Source: Gloeocapsa sp. PCC 7428
GTDB taxonomy: Bacteria > Cyanobacteriota > Cyanobacteriia > Cyanobacteriales > Chroococcidiopsidaceae
Assembly: GCF_000317555.1 (NCBI RefSeq)
Contig: NC_019745.1
Span: 1,426,001-1,490,000, forward strand
Reading direction: 5' to 3'
DNA: 64,000 nt
Shown: in pieces, positions 18,312 to 27,739 of the stretch
Numbering within the stretch: position 1 is the stretch's first letter
Layout: each line of letters opens with the position of its first letter
Notes under the pieces: model-generated
What the model was told of the DNA's origin: nothing
Seen by the model: the letters and a program-made list of their open reading frames with translations, nothing else
Databases searched by the model: none
Made by a program: the position numbers and the translations under genes

Positions 18312-19541
18312 ATGTCACAAACAAAAACAATCAAGCGCTTGGTAGCTTGCTTTGGGAGTATTCAGCTAGTTACAGCTTTATCTGTTCTCAGCTATAGAGC
18401 CAAAGAACAGCAAGAATTAAACTGTAGCTATGAAGATTATCTTGTCATCACGCCTTTATTTGCACCTCAAGGACAAAATGAGGAGTTTGCTGCTTTTATT
18501 AAAAAGATGGCTAACTCCATCTACTCATGGAAAAAAATTGTTTATCTTTCAATGGAACAAACCAAGTTCCTCACGGACAAAATTAATTCCTCTAATTTAT
18601 CGGAAGTTGCCAAATTAGTCTACAAACTTTTAGACCTTGAAACTCCTGACGAAATCTATCTTTCCAGAACCTGGAATTTAGAAAATCAACTTTTGATGAA
18701 TGTTTATGAATCTGCTGAAAAAATCTGTTACGGAGACGGTATCGGAATCTACTTTTCTTATACAGCTTTCTTACCACAAAATACATCACAAGAAGCTACG
18801 CTCACTTTAAGTAGTCTATATAAATCCTTTAAAAAACAAATTAAAGGCGTTCTTCCTAAAAAGAGAAAGTTTCGTCAACAAGAGTTTGATATTGGTTATT
18901 TTTCATTACCGTATGCTTTTGGTGAAATTCCACCTATGGAAACAGTTGTTTTGGATAGGTCAGTCTACTTAAAAACTTTTCAGAACCTTAGAAAAGGATT
19001 AGATAACTTAATTGATGCTAATTACATCAACAAGTTAAAAGCAACTATTCACAATCATCCTGTATCAATTTTGCTATCTTCCAACTTTTCTGAAGCAAGT
19101 AGAATGCCTTTAGAACAAGAAATTGAAGCGTACAGAAAATTTATTATATCTCAAAAGATACCAGAAGATTCAATTCTTTTAATTAAACCGCATCCTAGAG
19201 ACTCAAAACAGAAAATACTACAATTAAAGTCTAATTTGAGCGATCTTTACACAAAGATTGTTCTGCTCAATGAGGACTTTTTATTTTACCTTCCGTTTGA
19301 GGTTTTGTTTATGGAGCTATTCTTAAATGCTGAATTAGCCCAATTACAGAAACCTAAAATATTTACTTTTAGTTCAGCCTGCTTAACACTTGAGTTTCTC
19401 TTTGATACTGAGTGCATTGTAGGGTTTGGAAGCGAGATTGTTGAGAAATACTTTTATCCAGAGCATATTGAAGGCAGAATTAAACACGAAGTTGATTTGC
19501 AATCGACGATTAACGAAGTTAGAGGGTTAGTTGCTGCATAA
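18312..19541 (+). CDS. Polysialyltransferase-like glycosyltransferase
   Basis: This 409-residue protein begins KRLVACFGSIQLVTALSVL and carries the LIKPHPRDSKQ segment (about residues 295-305), resembling the His-Pro motif of bacterial alpha-2,8-polysialyltransferases and related CMP-sugar transferases (GT52/GT38-like). Those enzymes use CMP-sialic acid. Here the gene lies 21 bases downstream of kdsC and no sialic acid genes are visible, so CMP-Kdo is a reasonable donor to propose. It has no signal peptide and is probably peripheral on the inner membrane. The family call rests on motif memory, so confidence is moderate. Confidence 0.65.
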   Translation: MSQTKTIKRLVACFGSIQLVTALSVLSYRAKEQQELNCSYEDYLVITPLFAPQGQNEEFAAFIKKMANSIYSWKKIVYLSMEQTKFLTDKINSSNLSEVAKLVYKLLDLETPDEIYLSRTWNLENQLLMNVYESAEKICYGDGIGIYFSYTAFLPQNTSQEATLTLSSLYKSFKKQIKGVLPKKRKFRQQEFDIGYFSLPYAFGEIPPMETVVLDRSVYLKTFQNLRKGLDNLIDANYINKLKATIHNHPVSILLSSNFSEASRMPLEQEIEAYRKFIISQKIPEDSILLIKPHPRDSKQKILQLKSNLSDLYTKIVLLNEDFLFYLPFEVLFMELFLNAELAQLQKPKIFTFSSACLTLEFLFDTECIVGFGSEIVEKYFYPEHIEGRIKHEVDLQSTINEVRGLVAA

Positions 19542-19655
19542 GAGAATGCCAACAATCCTGAACATTAATCTCATCTGCAAATTTACCAAGTTATTCAAGT
19601 TGATAATCAGTTCTTAACCGACTTGGTAAACCACTAAATTAAGTGACAAATCATC

Positions 19656-21341
19656 ATGATCGTAGACGCATTAACCGTACCTGACAATACAATCATCGAA
19701 AAAGATATTTGTATCGTTGGCGCAGGAGCCGCAGGCATTACAATCGCACGAGAATTATGTAACCAACCTTATGAAGTGTGTCTTTTAGAAAGTGGAGGAT
19801 TCGACTATGAAGACATGACACAATCGCTCGCCACTGGTGAAAATACTGGCATTCCGTATTTTCCTATAAAGGAAACTTGCGCGCGTCAATTCGGTGGATC
19901 TACTAACCTCTGGGGTGGCTGGAGTAGACCACTCGATGAAATTGATTTTGTTCATCGACCGTGGATGCCTTACAGTGGTTGGCCATTTACAAAAGCCGAG
20001 TTAGAACCGTATTATGCTCGTGCGCAAAAGTTCTGCGGGCTAGGAGAGTACGAATATGACTTTGCTTACTGGGAAAAACTCCTAGGCCAGATGGATCGCG
20101 AGCAGTTACCGTTTGCTGGCGAAGATATCCTAACGTATCTATGGCAAATTATTCCGCCGTCACACTTGCGCTTCGGTCAAGCGTATAAGGCCGATTTAGA
20201 GCAGGCAAATAATATCCAGGTCGTTCTCCATGCCAACGTATTAGAAATTGAGACAAATGATAATGCTCAGAATGTGAAACGACTACGCGTTGCTACTATA
20301 GATGGCAAAGAGTTTCAAGTTCAAGCAAAAGTTTTTATCTTAGCTGTCGGGGGAATTGAAAATCCACGATTGCTGTTAACCTCGAATAAAGTGCAAACCA
20401 ACGGACTGGGTAATCAGCACGACTTAGTTGGTAGATTTTTTATGGAACATCCTTACCTGGTGTCTGGTAAGGTTGCCTTATCCCAAGCCGCGCCTTTGTA
20501 TACTCAGAAAGATTTGCAAGTAAATGAAACATTCATGGGAGCAGCATTAGGTTTATCAAATGCTGTTCAAGAACGCGAGGAAATTCTGAACTTTGCAGCG
20601 CGACTGTTACCAATACCCGAAGAATGGGTAGATGCCATTAACCGTTTACGGTGCAAAATTAGGCATCTCACGACACCAGAAACCAGTCAAAATGTTTATC
20701 ATAAATCTTTTCCGAGCTTGCACGAGGGACGTAGAGATTTTGGTGAAGCGCCTGTCAGTGAAGATATCTTGAAAGTTTTGACTAATCTGCATCGCGTTGC
20801 TGCTAGAGCATATGCGAAGTTTTTTACAAAAAACTTTTATTCTCGACAATCGAACTTTTGCAGCACACACTTAATTGCGGAACAAGCACCGAATCCAGAT
20901 AGCCGAATTACGCTCAGTCGAGAACGCGATCGCTTCGGATTAAACCAAGTCCAACTTGATTGGCGCTTGAGTGCCATCGATAAGTACACAATTGTGCGAT
21001 CGCAAGAATTAATCGCCGCAGCGTTTGAACGTTCGGGTGCTGGTCAGTATCAAATTGAACTTGTAGACGATGAGACAACTTGGCAATCCGTTATCGGTTC
21101 TTACCATCATATCGGTACTACCCGCATGAGCAGCAACCCAAGGCAAGGCGTTGTTAATGAACGCTGTCAAGTTCATGGAATCAACAATTTGTACGTAGCA
21201 GGTAGCTCAGTCTTTCCCACGAGTGGTTTATCTAACCCGACACTCACGATTATTGCACTGGCTATCCGCATTGCTGATGATGTCAAACAACAGATGGCAA
21301 CTCACGATCTCACCAAAGTTCTAGAAACGACTTCTACATAG
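19656..21341 (+). CDS. GMC-family FAD-dependent oxidoreductase
   Basis: This 561-residue flavoenzyme has the FAD-binding GAGAAGI (22-28) followed by CLLESGG, then FGGSTNLWGGWSRP, and the C-terminal SYHHIGTTRM (His484/His485) and SNPTLTI (Asn527) that form the catalytic pair of glucose-methanol-choline oxidoreductases. It oxidises an alcohol or sugar hydroxyl. The acceptor and substrate are unknown. It follows the polysialyltransferase-like gene and precedes a GT4 gene, so it might oxidise a sugar intermediate, but that is inference from context. Confidence 0.88.
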   Translation: MIVDALTVPDNTIIEKDICIVGAGAAGITIARELCNQPYEVCLLESGGFDYEDMTQSLATGENTGIPYFPIKETCARQFGGSTNLWGGWSRPLDEIDFVHRPWMPYSGWPFTKAELEPYYARAQKFCGLGEYEYDFAYWEKLLGQMDREQLPFAGEDILTYLWQIIPPSHLRFGQAYKADLEQANNIQVVLHANVLEIETNDNAQNVKRLRVATIDGKEFQVQAKVFILAVGGIENPRLLLTSNKVQTNGLGNQHDLVGRFFMEHPYLVSGKVALSQAAPLYTQKDLQVNETFMGAALGLSNAVQEREEILNFAARLLPIPEEWVDAINRLRCKIRHLTTPETSQNVYHKSFPSLHEGRRDFGEAPVSEDILKVLTNLHRVAARAYAKFFTKNFYSRQSNFCSTHLIAEQAPNPDSRITLSRERDRFGLNQVQLDWRLSAIDKYTIVRSQELIAAAFERSGAGQYQIELVDDETTWQSVIGSYHHIGTTRMSSNPRQGVVNERCQVHGINNLYVAGSSVFPTSGLSNPTLTIIALAIRIADDVKQQMATHDLTKVLETTST

Positions 21342-21369
21342 CGCATGGGTAATGGGTAACACTAGCCAT

Positions 21370-22602
21370 ATGAAAATCTTAGTCCTCGAAAATGAACCAT
21401 CTTCTCGCCGAGGCGGACAAGAGTGGTGTTTGCTGAATACTTGTCGGGGCTTAGCTCAACGAGGACATGAGATTCACCTCGTCTACAACGAACAGGGCGA
21501 TTTTCTGCCAATTTATCAGCAATTTTGTCAGTCAATCATTAAGGTAAACTGCTACCTAATTGCCAAAGGACGACTCAAGAAATTTACCTCTGCGATCGCG
21601 TGGTTTTTATCGATTCTGCAATTGCTGAAAACTGAACCCGACGTCATCTATATTAATCAAAGCAAAGACGCTTTTTTCGCAGGCACCATTGCACAGCTTA
21701 AGAGTATCCCTTTAGTTTGTCACCTGCACACGTTCCCCCGCAAACAACGGTTTTGGCGGCAAATTCGTACGGGATTGAAGTTTGTAACGCGCTTTTTGAC
21801 TGTCTCAGAAGCCGCACGAAGTTCTTACATCAAAGCCGGATTCGCTCCCCAAACCATCGAAGTTGTGTACAATGGCATCGATTTACAGCGGTTTACAATC
21901 GAAGATGACCGCGACAACACGCGTCAAGCATTAGGAATTCCACCGGAAGCGTTTGTAGTCATCTACGCAGGGCGCATCGATCGACCGAAGAATATTGAAA
22001 TGCTGCTAGCGGCTTTTATGCAGCTAAAACTAACAGTAGAACACGCAAAGCTTTTAATCGTGGGTAGTCCAGTTGTTCATGGAACCGCAGGTGGTGGCGA
22101 AGCTTATGTTCAAGAACTCAAAGGTTTGTGTCAGCAACTCCAGATCGACAGCAACGTCGAGTGGTTGGGAAGGAGAACCGATTTACCAGAGCTATTTAGA
22201 GCCGCTGATGTTTCGGTACTGCCTAGTATGTTGCCAGAAACCTTTGGGTTAGTCTTAGCCGAATCAATGGCGTGTGGAACTCCCGCGCTTGGTTTACGCT
22301 ATGGTGCGATTCCTGAAGTTCTGACCGGCGAGTTTGAATGTTTTCAATTTGGCGAAGGCGATGTGTCGGGGTTAGCTGATCTATTGCGATCGCTTCAAGG
22401 TTGGCAACAGCAAGATCCCACTCTCGGTCAACGGTGTCGCGCGCATATCACGCAAAACTTTCCCCATGCCCAAATGATTGTCGGTGTAGAACAAGCACTA
22501 CAAGCTGCGATCGCCTTAGGCGCAAAGCGTTTAGGTCCGTCAGCCGATAGCCTGCAAGCCTGGGATCGCGAAGCATCATCAATTTCCGCAGTACAGTTCT
22601 GA
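21370..22602 (+). CDS. Glycosyltransferase GT4, paralogue A
   Basis: Retaining GT-B glycosyltransferase of 410 residues (an in-frame ATG at 21352 would add six). VVYNGIDLQRF precedes the donor domain, YAGRIDRPKNIEML is the hinge strand, and LPETFGLVLAESMACGTPAL carries the EX7E catalytic/donor motif. The protein is strikingly similar to that at 26493 over its whole length (shared AARSSY, ALGIPP, RAADVSVLPS blocks), pointing to duplication within the island. Start 21370 was chosen because the paralogue begins at the equivalent methionine. Confidence 0.88.
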   Translation: MKILVLENEPSSRRGGQEWCLLNTCRGLAQRGHEIHLVYNEQGDFLPIYQQFCQSIIKVNCYLIAKGRLKKFTSAIAWFLSILQLLKTEPDVIYINQSKDAFFAGTIAQLKSIPLVCHLHTFPRKQRFWRQIRTGLKFVTRFLTVSEAARSSYIKAGFAPQTIEVVYNGIDLQRFTIEDDRDNTRQALGIPPEAFVVIYAGRIDRPKNIEMLLAAFMQLKLTVEHAKLLIVGSPVVHGTAGGGEAYVQELKGLCQQLQIDSNVEWLGRRTDLPELFRAADVSVLPSMLPETFGLVLAESMACGTPALGLRYGAIPEVLTGEFECFQFGEGDVSGLADLLRSLQGWQQQDPTLGQRCRAHITQNFPHAQMIVGVEQALQAAIALGAKRLGPSADSLQAWDREASSISAVQF

Positions 22603-22616
22603 AATTTAATTATGAT

Positions 22617-23480
22617 ATGAAACTTAGTGTTGTCATTCCTTGTTTCAATGCGGCTAAAACAATTGCTGCTCAACTAGAGGCATTAGCTAACCAACAATGG
22701 TCCCAACCGTGGGAAGTGATTGTATCTGACAATGGCTCTACGGATGAAACACCGGCAATTGTAGAGCAATACAAGGCAAAACTACCTAATTTAAAAATCA
22801 TTGATGCATCAGATCGCCAAGGCGCATCTCATGCGCGAAATGTAGGTGTTTTAGCAGCTGCGAGCGATGCTGTCGCTTTTTGCGATGCCGATGATGAAGT
22901 TGCTGCGGGTTGGGTTGCGGCGATGGGTGAGGCGCTGTCTCGGCATGACTTTGTTGCTTGCAAACGCGAGTACAATAAGCTCAATGAACCTTGGGTACTA
23001 AAATATCGTCCACTGTCACAACAAACCGGATTACAAGATTACAACTATCCTCCGTATCTGCCCCATGCTTCGAGTAGTACCCTCGGTGTCAAACGTGCGA
23101 TTCATATCGCAATTGGTGGGTTTGATGAAACAATGGCGCAGTTAGAAGATACTGATTATTGCTGGAGAATTCAACTTGCAGGAACGCAACTGCACTTTGT
23201 TCCCGATGCAGTTGTTCACTACCGCTTTCGCAATACCTTGGCAGGGTTATACAAACAGTCTTTGCTGTGGGGTGAGCATAATGTCTTACTCTACAAAAAA
23301 TACCGCCCAAAAGGTTTACCTAAAATTGCTTGGTATTCTGGAGTGATTGCTTGGCTGCAAGTTTTGAAGCGATCGCCACAACTTCTATTTCCCAACCGTC
23401 GGGCGCGATGGGTATGGACTTTTGCTTGGCAAATGGGACGCTTGCAAGGAAGTCTCAAGTACCATGTCTGGGCGCTTTAA
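22617..23480 (+). CDS. Glycosyltransferase, GT2 family
   Basis: This 287-residue inverting GT-A enzyme has the N-terminal strand SVVIPCFNAAKTI, VIVSDNGSTDETP (about 35-47) and the metal-binding DADDE (about 90-94), with ED in QLEDTDYCWR as catalytic base region. It probably adds a sugar to the lipid-linked repeat. It lies 14 bases after the GT4 gene and directly before acyltransferase copy 2, so the three are probably co-transcribed. Confidence 0.88.
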   Translation: MKLSVVIPCFNAAKTIAAQLEALANQQWSQPWEVIVSDNGSTDETPAIVEQYKAKLPNLKIIDASDRQGASHARNVGVLAAASDAVAFCDADDEVAAGWVAAMGEALSRHDFVACKREYNKLNEPWVLKYRPLSQQTGLQDYNYPPYLPHASSSTLGVKRAIHIAIGGFDETMAQLEDTDYCWRIQLAGTQLHFVPDAVVHYRFRNTLAGLYKQSLLWGEHNVLLYKKYRPKGLPKIAWYSGVIAWLQVLKRSPQLLFPNRRARWVWTFAWQMGRLQGSLKYHVWAL

Positions 23481-23498
23481 TTGGTGTCTGCTCAACAA

Positions 23499-24287
23499 AT
23501 GACTAGAAATATGTCAACTACAACTCACAACGGTTCAATAACTACAGAACAAAACTCCCCTATTTGGAGCCGTTTTTGGAAAGTCTGGAATTCTAGAGGT
23601 ATCAGCGGTATTGTCGCCACTAGCTGGGCTTGGTTGTGGATGCAATTCTCTGGTTTAGCTTTTTTCGGGCGCTTAGCAACTTCAATAGCAACTTGGTTTA
23701 CTCCACCCTACTACGCCCGCCGTCGTTTGGCACGTTATCATCCTAGAGGCTACATCGCGCCTAGCGCAGCTATTCATCATTCGCAGTTGCAACTTGGCAA
23801 ACACATTTTCATCAGCGATCGCGTCACAATTTTTGAAGATAAAAAAGAGCCAAATATCGATAGTGGTTCGGTTGAAATTGCCGATCGAGTTCATCTTTAT
23901 GACGATACTATCATTCAGACAGGTGAAGGTGGCACTCTTAAGATCGGTTCTGATACACACATTCAGCCCCGCTGTCAGTTTTCTGCCTACAGAGCACCAA
24001 TTCAAATTGGTCGTGGTGTCCAAATTGCTCCTAACTGTGCTTTTTACCCTTATGACCACGGTATTGCACTAGGCGAACTTATTAGTAAACAACCGCTGCA
24101 AACAAAAGGTGGTATTGTTGTTGAAGACGATGCCTGGCTAGGTTTTGGTGTTATTGTCCTCGATGGTGTCCGTATTGGTAAAGGTGCGGTCGTTGGTGCA
24201 GGTGCGGTTGTGAATCGAGATATTCCTGATGGGGCGATCGCTGTTGGTGTCCCTGCCCGCGTTATCAGTATGCGTCGTAATTGTTAA
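23499..24287 (+). CDS. Left-handed beta-helix acyltransferase, copy 2
   Basis: Paralogue of the gene at 13182, with about 262 residues from ATG 23499 (TTG 23481 and ATG 23511 are alternatives). Hexapeptide repeats run from about residue 85 to the end (IADRV, IGSDT, IGRGV, IGKGAVVGAGAVV). It also has the same RRRLARYH block before the helix and YDHGIALGELI, the probable CoA-site histidine region. It contains a short insertion (KKEPNIDSGS) absent from copy 1. Predicted role: O-acylation of a sugar. The two copies may act on different residues of the same polymer. Confidence 0.84.
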   Translation: MTRNMSTTTHNGSITTEQNSPIWSRFWKVWNSRGISGIVATSWAWLWMQFSGLAFFGRLATSIATWFTPPYYARRRLARYHPRGYIAPSAAIHHSQLQLGKHIFISDRVTIFEDKKEPNIDSGSVEIADRVHLYDDTIIQTGEGGTLKIGSDTHIQPRCQFSAYRAPIQIGRGVQIAPNCAFYPYDHGIALGELISKQPLQTKGGIVVEDDAWLGFGVIVLDGVRIGKGAVVGAGAVVNRDIPDGAIAVGVPARVISMRRNC

Positions 24288-24393
24288 CTATTCATAATGG
24301 TTTAAACACTATTGATTATTATTGCGTTTCCTATTGCATTTTTGCTTAATTTGTGTATCTACTTCATCTAAAGTCAATCTTTTCAATAAAATC

Positions 24394-26244
24394 ATGCCTT
24401 CTAAAATTTCTCTGCCACTTCGGCGTTTATTGCAGACTACTAGCTTTTGGCAAGATAACTATTTTATCTTGCGCGAATTCAAGTATTTTAGAAAAACAGC
24501 CATCTTAGCTGTAGTTTTTACAGTATTATCGGCAGCTTTTGAAGGCTTTGGAATTGGGTTCATCTTGTCTTTTCTACAAAGTCTGATCAGTCCTAGTGCA
24601 GAGCAAATCAGAACCGGTATTGAATGGATTGATATTTGGATATTAGGAATTAATGCTCCGGTCGCCGAACGCGTGTATCGGATATCAGGTTTAATTTTAA
24701 TTACAACCTTCCTACGTCTAGGCTTCAGCTACTTAGGACGACTGTATACGAGAATTGCAGCTTCTAATTTGGCATATCGGCTACGAAGATTATTATTTGA
24801 ACAGTTGCTTTCACTAAGACTGAGCTACTTTGCTAAGACACGCTCAGGAGAATTAATTAATAGCATCACATCTGAGGTGTTGCAACTCCAGCAGGCTTTT
24901 GACATCAGTTCTACGCTCATTACCAAAGTTTTAACACTTTGGGTATATATTATCTCCATGTTCTTGCTATCGTGGCAGCTAACGTTAGTTTCAGGTATGC
25001 TCTTTAGCTTGCTATCGGTAGGAATATCAACTTTACTCGGCAGAATTCGAGAAGCCAGTTTTGAAAGGTCAAAAGCAAGTGGTTGGTATACCTCAGTATC
25101 GCTCGAATTTATTAATGGAATTCGTACGGTTCAAGCTTTTGCTGCCCAAGACTTTGAGCGCAAGCGGCTTTATGACGCCAACTCGCGACTGTTGCAAGCC
25201 ACAATTAACTCGATATCGGCGCAAGCATTAGTAGAACCGTTGCGCGAAGGAATCGCCACTGCTATTCTCGTCGGAATGCTCGTGTTAGCATTTGCTTTGT
25301 TGATTCCACAGGGAAGTTTACAGGTAGCTTCGTTGCTTACATTTCTCTTTGTTTTGTTTCGTTTGATGCCAACATTGCGCCAAATTGATGGCGCAAGAGT
25401 GCAGATGAGCAATCTTCATGGCTCGACGAGAAATATCAAACAGCTGCTCAGAACTGACGACAAACCTTATATCCAAAATGGTAAAGTTCAGTTTGCAGGC
25501 TTGAAGCAAGCAATCGAGTTCGTCGCGGTAGATTTTGGTTATGACGCTGCTGAGCCAGTGCTGCATAATATTTCGCTATCAATCAAGCAAGGACAAATGA
25601 CAGCATTAGTCGGTTCTTCTGGGGCGGGTAAATCGACACTAGTAGATTTAATTCCCCGATTTCACGAACCAACCGCCGGTCAGATTTTCATCGATGGTGT
25701 TGACTTGAAAGAATTTAACACCAACTCCTTACGCCGAAAACTCGCTGTTGTTAGCCAAGATACATTTATTTTCAATACTTCGGTGCGTAATAATATCGCT
25801 TATGCGGTTGACGATGCAGATGAAGCAGCAATCTGGGAAGCAGCCCGACTGGCGAACGCACTTGAGTTTATTCAAGAGATGCCGCAAGGTTTTGATACTC
25901 AATTAGGCGATCGCGGCGTACGGTTATCTGGCGGTCAACGCCAACGCATTGCGATCGCGCGGGCGTTGTTACGCAATCCAGAAATTCTCATCCTCGATGA
26001 AGCAACAAGTGCGTTAGATTCTGTCTCCGAACGATTAATTCAAGAATCTTTAGAAAAACTAGCTGTCGGTCGTACCGTGATTGCGATCGCTCACCGCCTT
26101 TCCACGATCGTTCGCGCGGATAAAGTTGTTGTCCTTGAAGGAGGACGGATTGTGGAACAAGGGGGCTACCAAGAGCTACTTAGTCAGCGTGGTAAACTGT
26201 GGAAGTATCATCAGCTACAACATGAAATGAGTCGCGCATCCTAA
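24394..26244 (+). CDS. hepA: HepA-like ABC transporter (fused permease-ATPase)
   Basis: Half-transporter of 616 residues. The N-terminal membrane domain (about 1-330, several hydrophobic helices, with FWQDNYFILREFKYF near the start) is followed by a nucleotide-binding domain. That domain has Walker A GSSGAGKST (407-415), signature LSGGQ (511-515), Walker B ILILDE (531-536) and a switch histidine in AIAHRLS. It would act as a homodimer in the inner membrane exporting a lipid- or polysaccharide-linked substrate. The N-terminal wording resembles HepA of Anabaena, needed for heterocyst envelope polysaccharide; the symbol is by resemblance. ATG 24394 is preferred over an upstream in-frame start at 24322. 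Confidence 0.83.
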   Translation: MPSKISLPLRRLLQTTSFWQDNYFILREFKYFRKTAILAVVFTVLSAAFEGFGIGFILSFLQSLISPSAEQIRTGIEWIDIWILGINAPVAERVYRISGLILITTFLRLGFSYLGRLYTRIAASNLAYRLRRLLFEQLLSLRLSYFAKTRSGELINSITSEVLQLQQAFDISSTLITKVLTLWVYIISMFLLSWQLTLVSGMLFSLLSVGISTLLGRIREASFERSKASGWYTSVSLEFINGIRTVQAFAAQDFERKRLYDANSRLLQATINSISAQALVEPLREGIATAILVGMLVLAFALLIPQGSLQVASLLTFLFVLFRLMPTLRQIDGARVQMSNLHGSTRNIKQLLRTDDKPYIQNGKVQFAGLKQAIEFVAVDFGYDAAEPVLHNISLSIKQGQMTALVGSSGAGKSTLVDLIPRFHEPTAGQIFIDGVDLKEFNTNSLRRKLAVVSQDTFIFNTSVRNNIAYAVDDADEAAIWEAARLANALEFIQEMPQGFDTQLGDRGVRLSGGQRQRIAIARALLRNPEILILDEATSALDSVSERLIQESLEKLAVGRTVIAIAHRLSTIVRADKVVVLEGGRIVEQGGYQELLSQRGKLWKYHQLQHEMSRAS

Positions 26245-26492
26245 TATAATTGTGGTGTAACTACTTTTCTAATTCTCAATAGTCTGTTAATCTATACGAC
26301 AGTAGTCTAGCGCCGCAGCGCTATGGGCAGTTAAAGAAGGTACCATGAGTGAACTTTGGCTGCTCTGGAAGACAGAATAAGTGTGTCTAAAGCTCAAAAC
26401 TTTACGTAAAACTTTTTAATTTTTAAATAAAGCGCTACTTCGCGTGTTCGTCTATATGAGCGCGCGAAATTTTCATTTCATAAAACTTGATT

Positions 26493-27716
26493 ATGAAAAT
26501 TTTAATTCTCCTCAATATTGTCTCTTCAGATGGCGGTGGAGCCGAATGGAGCCTTCTCGATGTCTGTCGAGGTTTGGCTGAGAGGGGACATGAACTACAT
26601 TGCATCTACTGTAAAGAAGGAGATTTACTGCCACACTATCAACAGTTTTGTAAAACGGTAACAAAAGTTTCTACTTATCGCATCCAAGGCTGTAAACCAT
26701 CATCAAGTATCCGTTTTATTACTTCGCTATTACAAGTACGTCATACTCAATTCGACCTCATCTACGCTAACTACTACAGTCAAACATTTTTTGGTGGCAT
26801 TGTCGCGCGCGTCAAAGGTATACCTTTGGTGTGTCATCTACGTTCATACCCGCCACAAAAACGTCATTTTCCTGCGCAAATTCAGATCGGGTTAAATTCC
26901 TGTACAAGCATGATTGCTGTATCCCAAGCAGCACGTAGTTCTTACCTAAAAGCAGGGCTGAATCCCCAAACTATCAAAGTTGTGTACAACGGTATCGATT
27001 TAGAGCGATTTGTGCTGGGTAGCGATCGCGATGTCACTCGTCAGGCACTGGGTATACCGCCTCGCGCATTTGTCGTACTTTATGCTGGTCGAATCACGCC
27101 ACCGAAAAACATCGAGATGTTGATTCATGCCTTTGCGCGTTTAGGTTTACAATGCGACCAAGCACGACTACTCATTACAGGTTCTTCTTTTTCCTTTAGC
27201 TACAATCCTGTAGAAGGTGATTTATACCAGCAGAAACTTGTTGATTTATGCCAAAAATTAGGAATTAGCGATCGCGTTCATTGGTTAGGAAAGCGTACCG
27301 ATGTACCCGAACTCTTTCGCGCTGCGGATGTGTCTGTACTTCCGAGTTTGCTACCAGAAACCTTTGGACGAGTCATCGCCGAATCAATGGCGTGCGGTAC
27401 TCCAGCAATTGGCTTGCGCTACGGTGGTATTCCTGAAGTTCTCAGCGGTGAGTTTCAACGCTTTCAAGTCGCAACAGGCGATGTTGCAGGTTTAACTCAG
27501 CAGCTACTCGCACTCAAGGATTGGCAAAAGTTCGATCCAACGCTTGGACAACGATGTCGCGCGTATGTCGAAGAGCATTTTTCTAAAGAAAGAATGGTCG
27601 AGGAAGTTGAACAAACTATGCAAGCGGCGATCGCATCGCACCCGAGGCAATTTGGTTCTCCGCACTCTAAAGCTGTCAAGTTTCATCCTTGGTATCCTGA
27701 CAGTCTTGGTGTTTAA
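26493..27716 (+). CDS. Glycosyltransferase GT4, paralogue B
   Basis: GT-B glycosyltransferase of 407 residues closely similar to paralogue A at 21370. Shared features are a glycine-rich N-terminus (SSDGGGAEWSLLDVCRGL), VVYNGIDLERF, YAGRITPPKNIEML and LPETFGRVIAESMACGTPAI. ATG 26493 is preferred over TTG 26487. The 248 bases upstream contain no supportable gene, only a short TAGCGC/GCGCTA stem (26308-26323). Probable function: sequential hexose transfer. A different donor from paralogue A is possible, since the insertion between strands (SSFSFSYNPVEGDLY) differs. Confidence 0.88.
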   Translation: MKILILLNIVSSDGGGAEWSLLDVCRGLAERGHELHCIYCKEGDLLPHYQQFCKTVTKVSTYRIQGCKPSSSIRFITSLLQVRHTQFDLIYANYYSQTFFGGIVARVKGIPLVCHLRSYPPQKRHFPAQIQIGLNSCTSMIAVSQAARSSYLKAGLNPQTIKVVYNGIDLERFVLGSDRDVTRQALGIPPRAFVVLYAGRITPPKNIEMLIHAFARLGLQCDQARLLITGSSFSFSYNPVEGDLYQQKLVDLCQKLGISDRVHWLGKRTDVPELFRAADVSVLPSLLPETFGRVIAESMACGTPAIGLRYGGIPEVLSGEFQRFQVATGDVAGLTQQLLALKDWQKFDPTLGQRCRAYVEEHFSKERMVEEVEQTMQAAIASHPRQFGSPHSKAVKFHPWYPDSLGV

Positions 27717-27739
27717 ACGAAAAGTCAATCTAAATTGCT

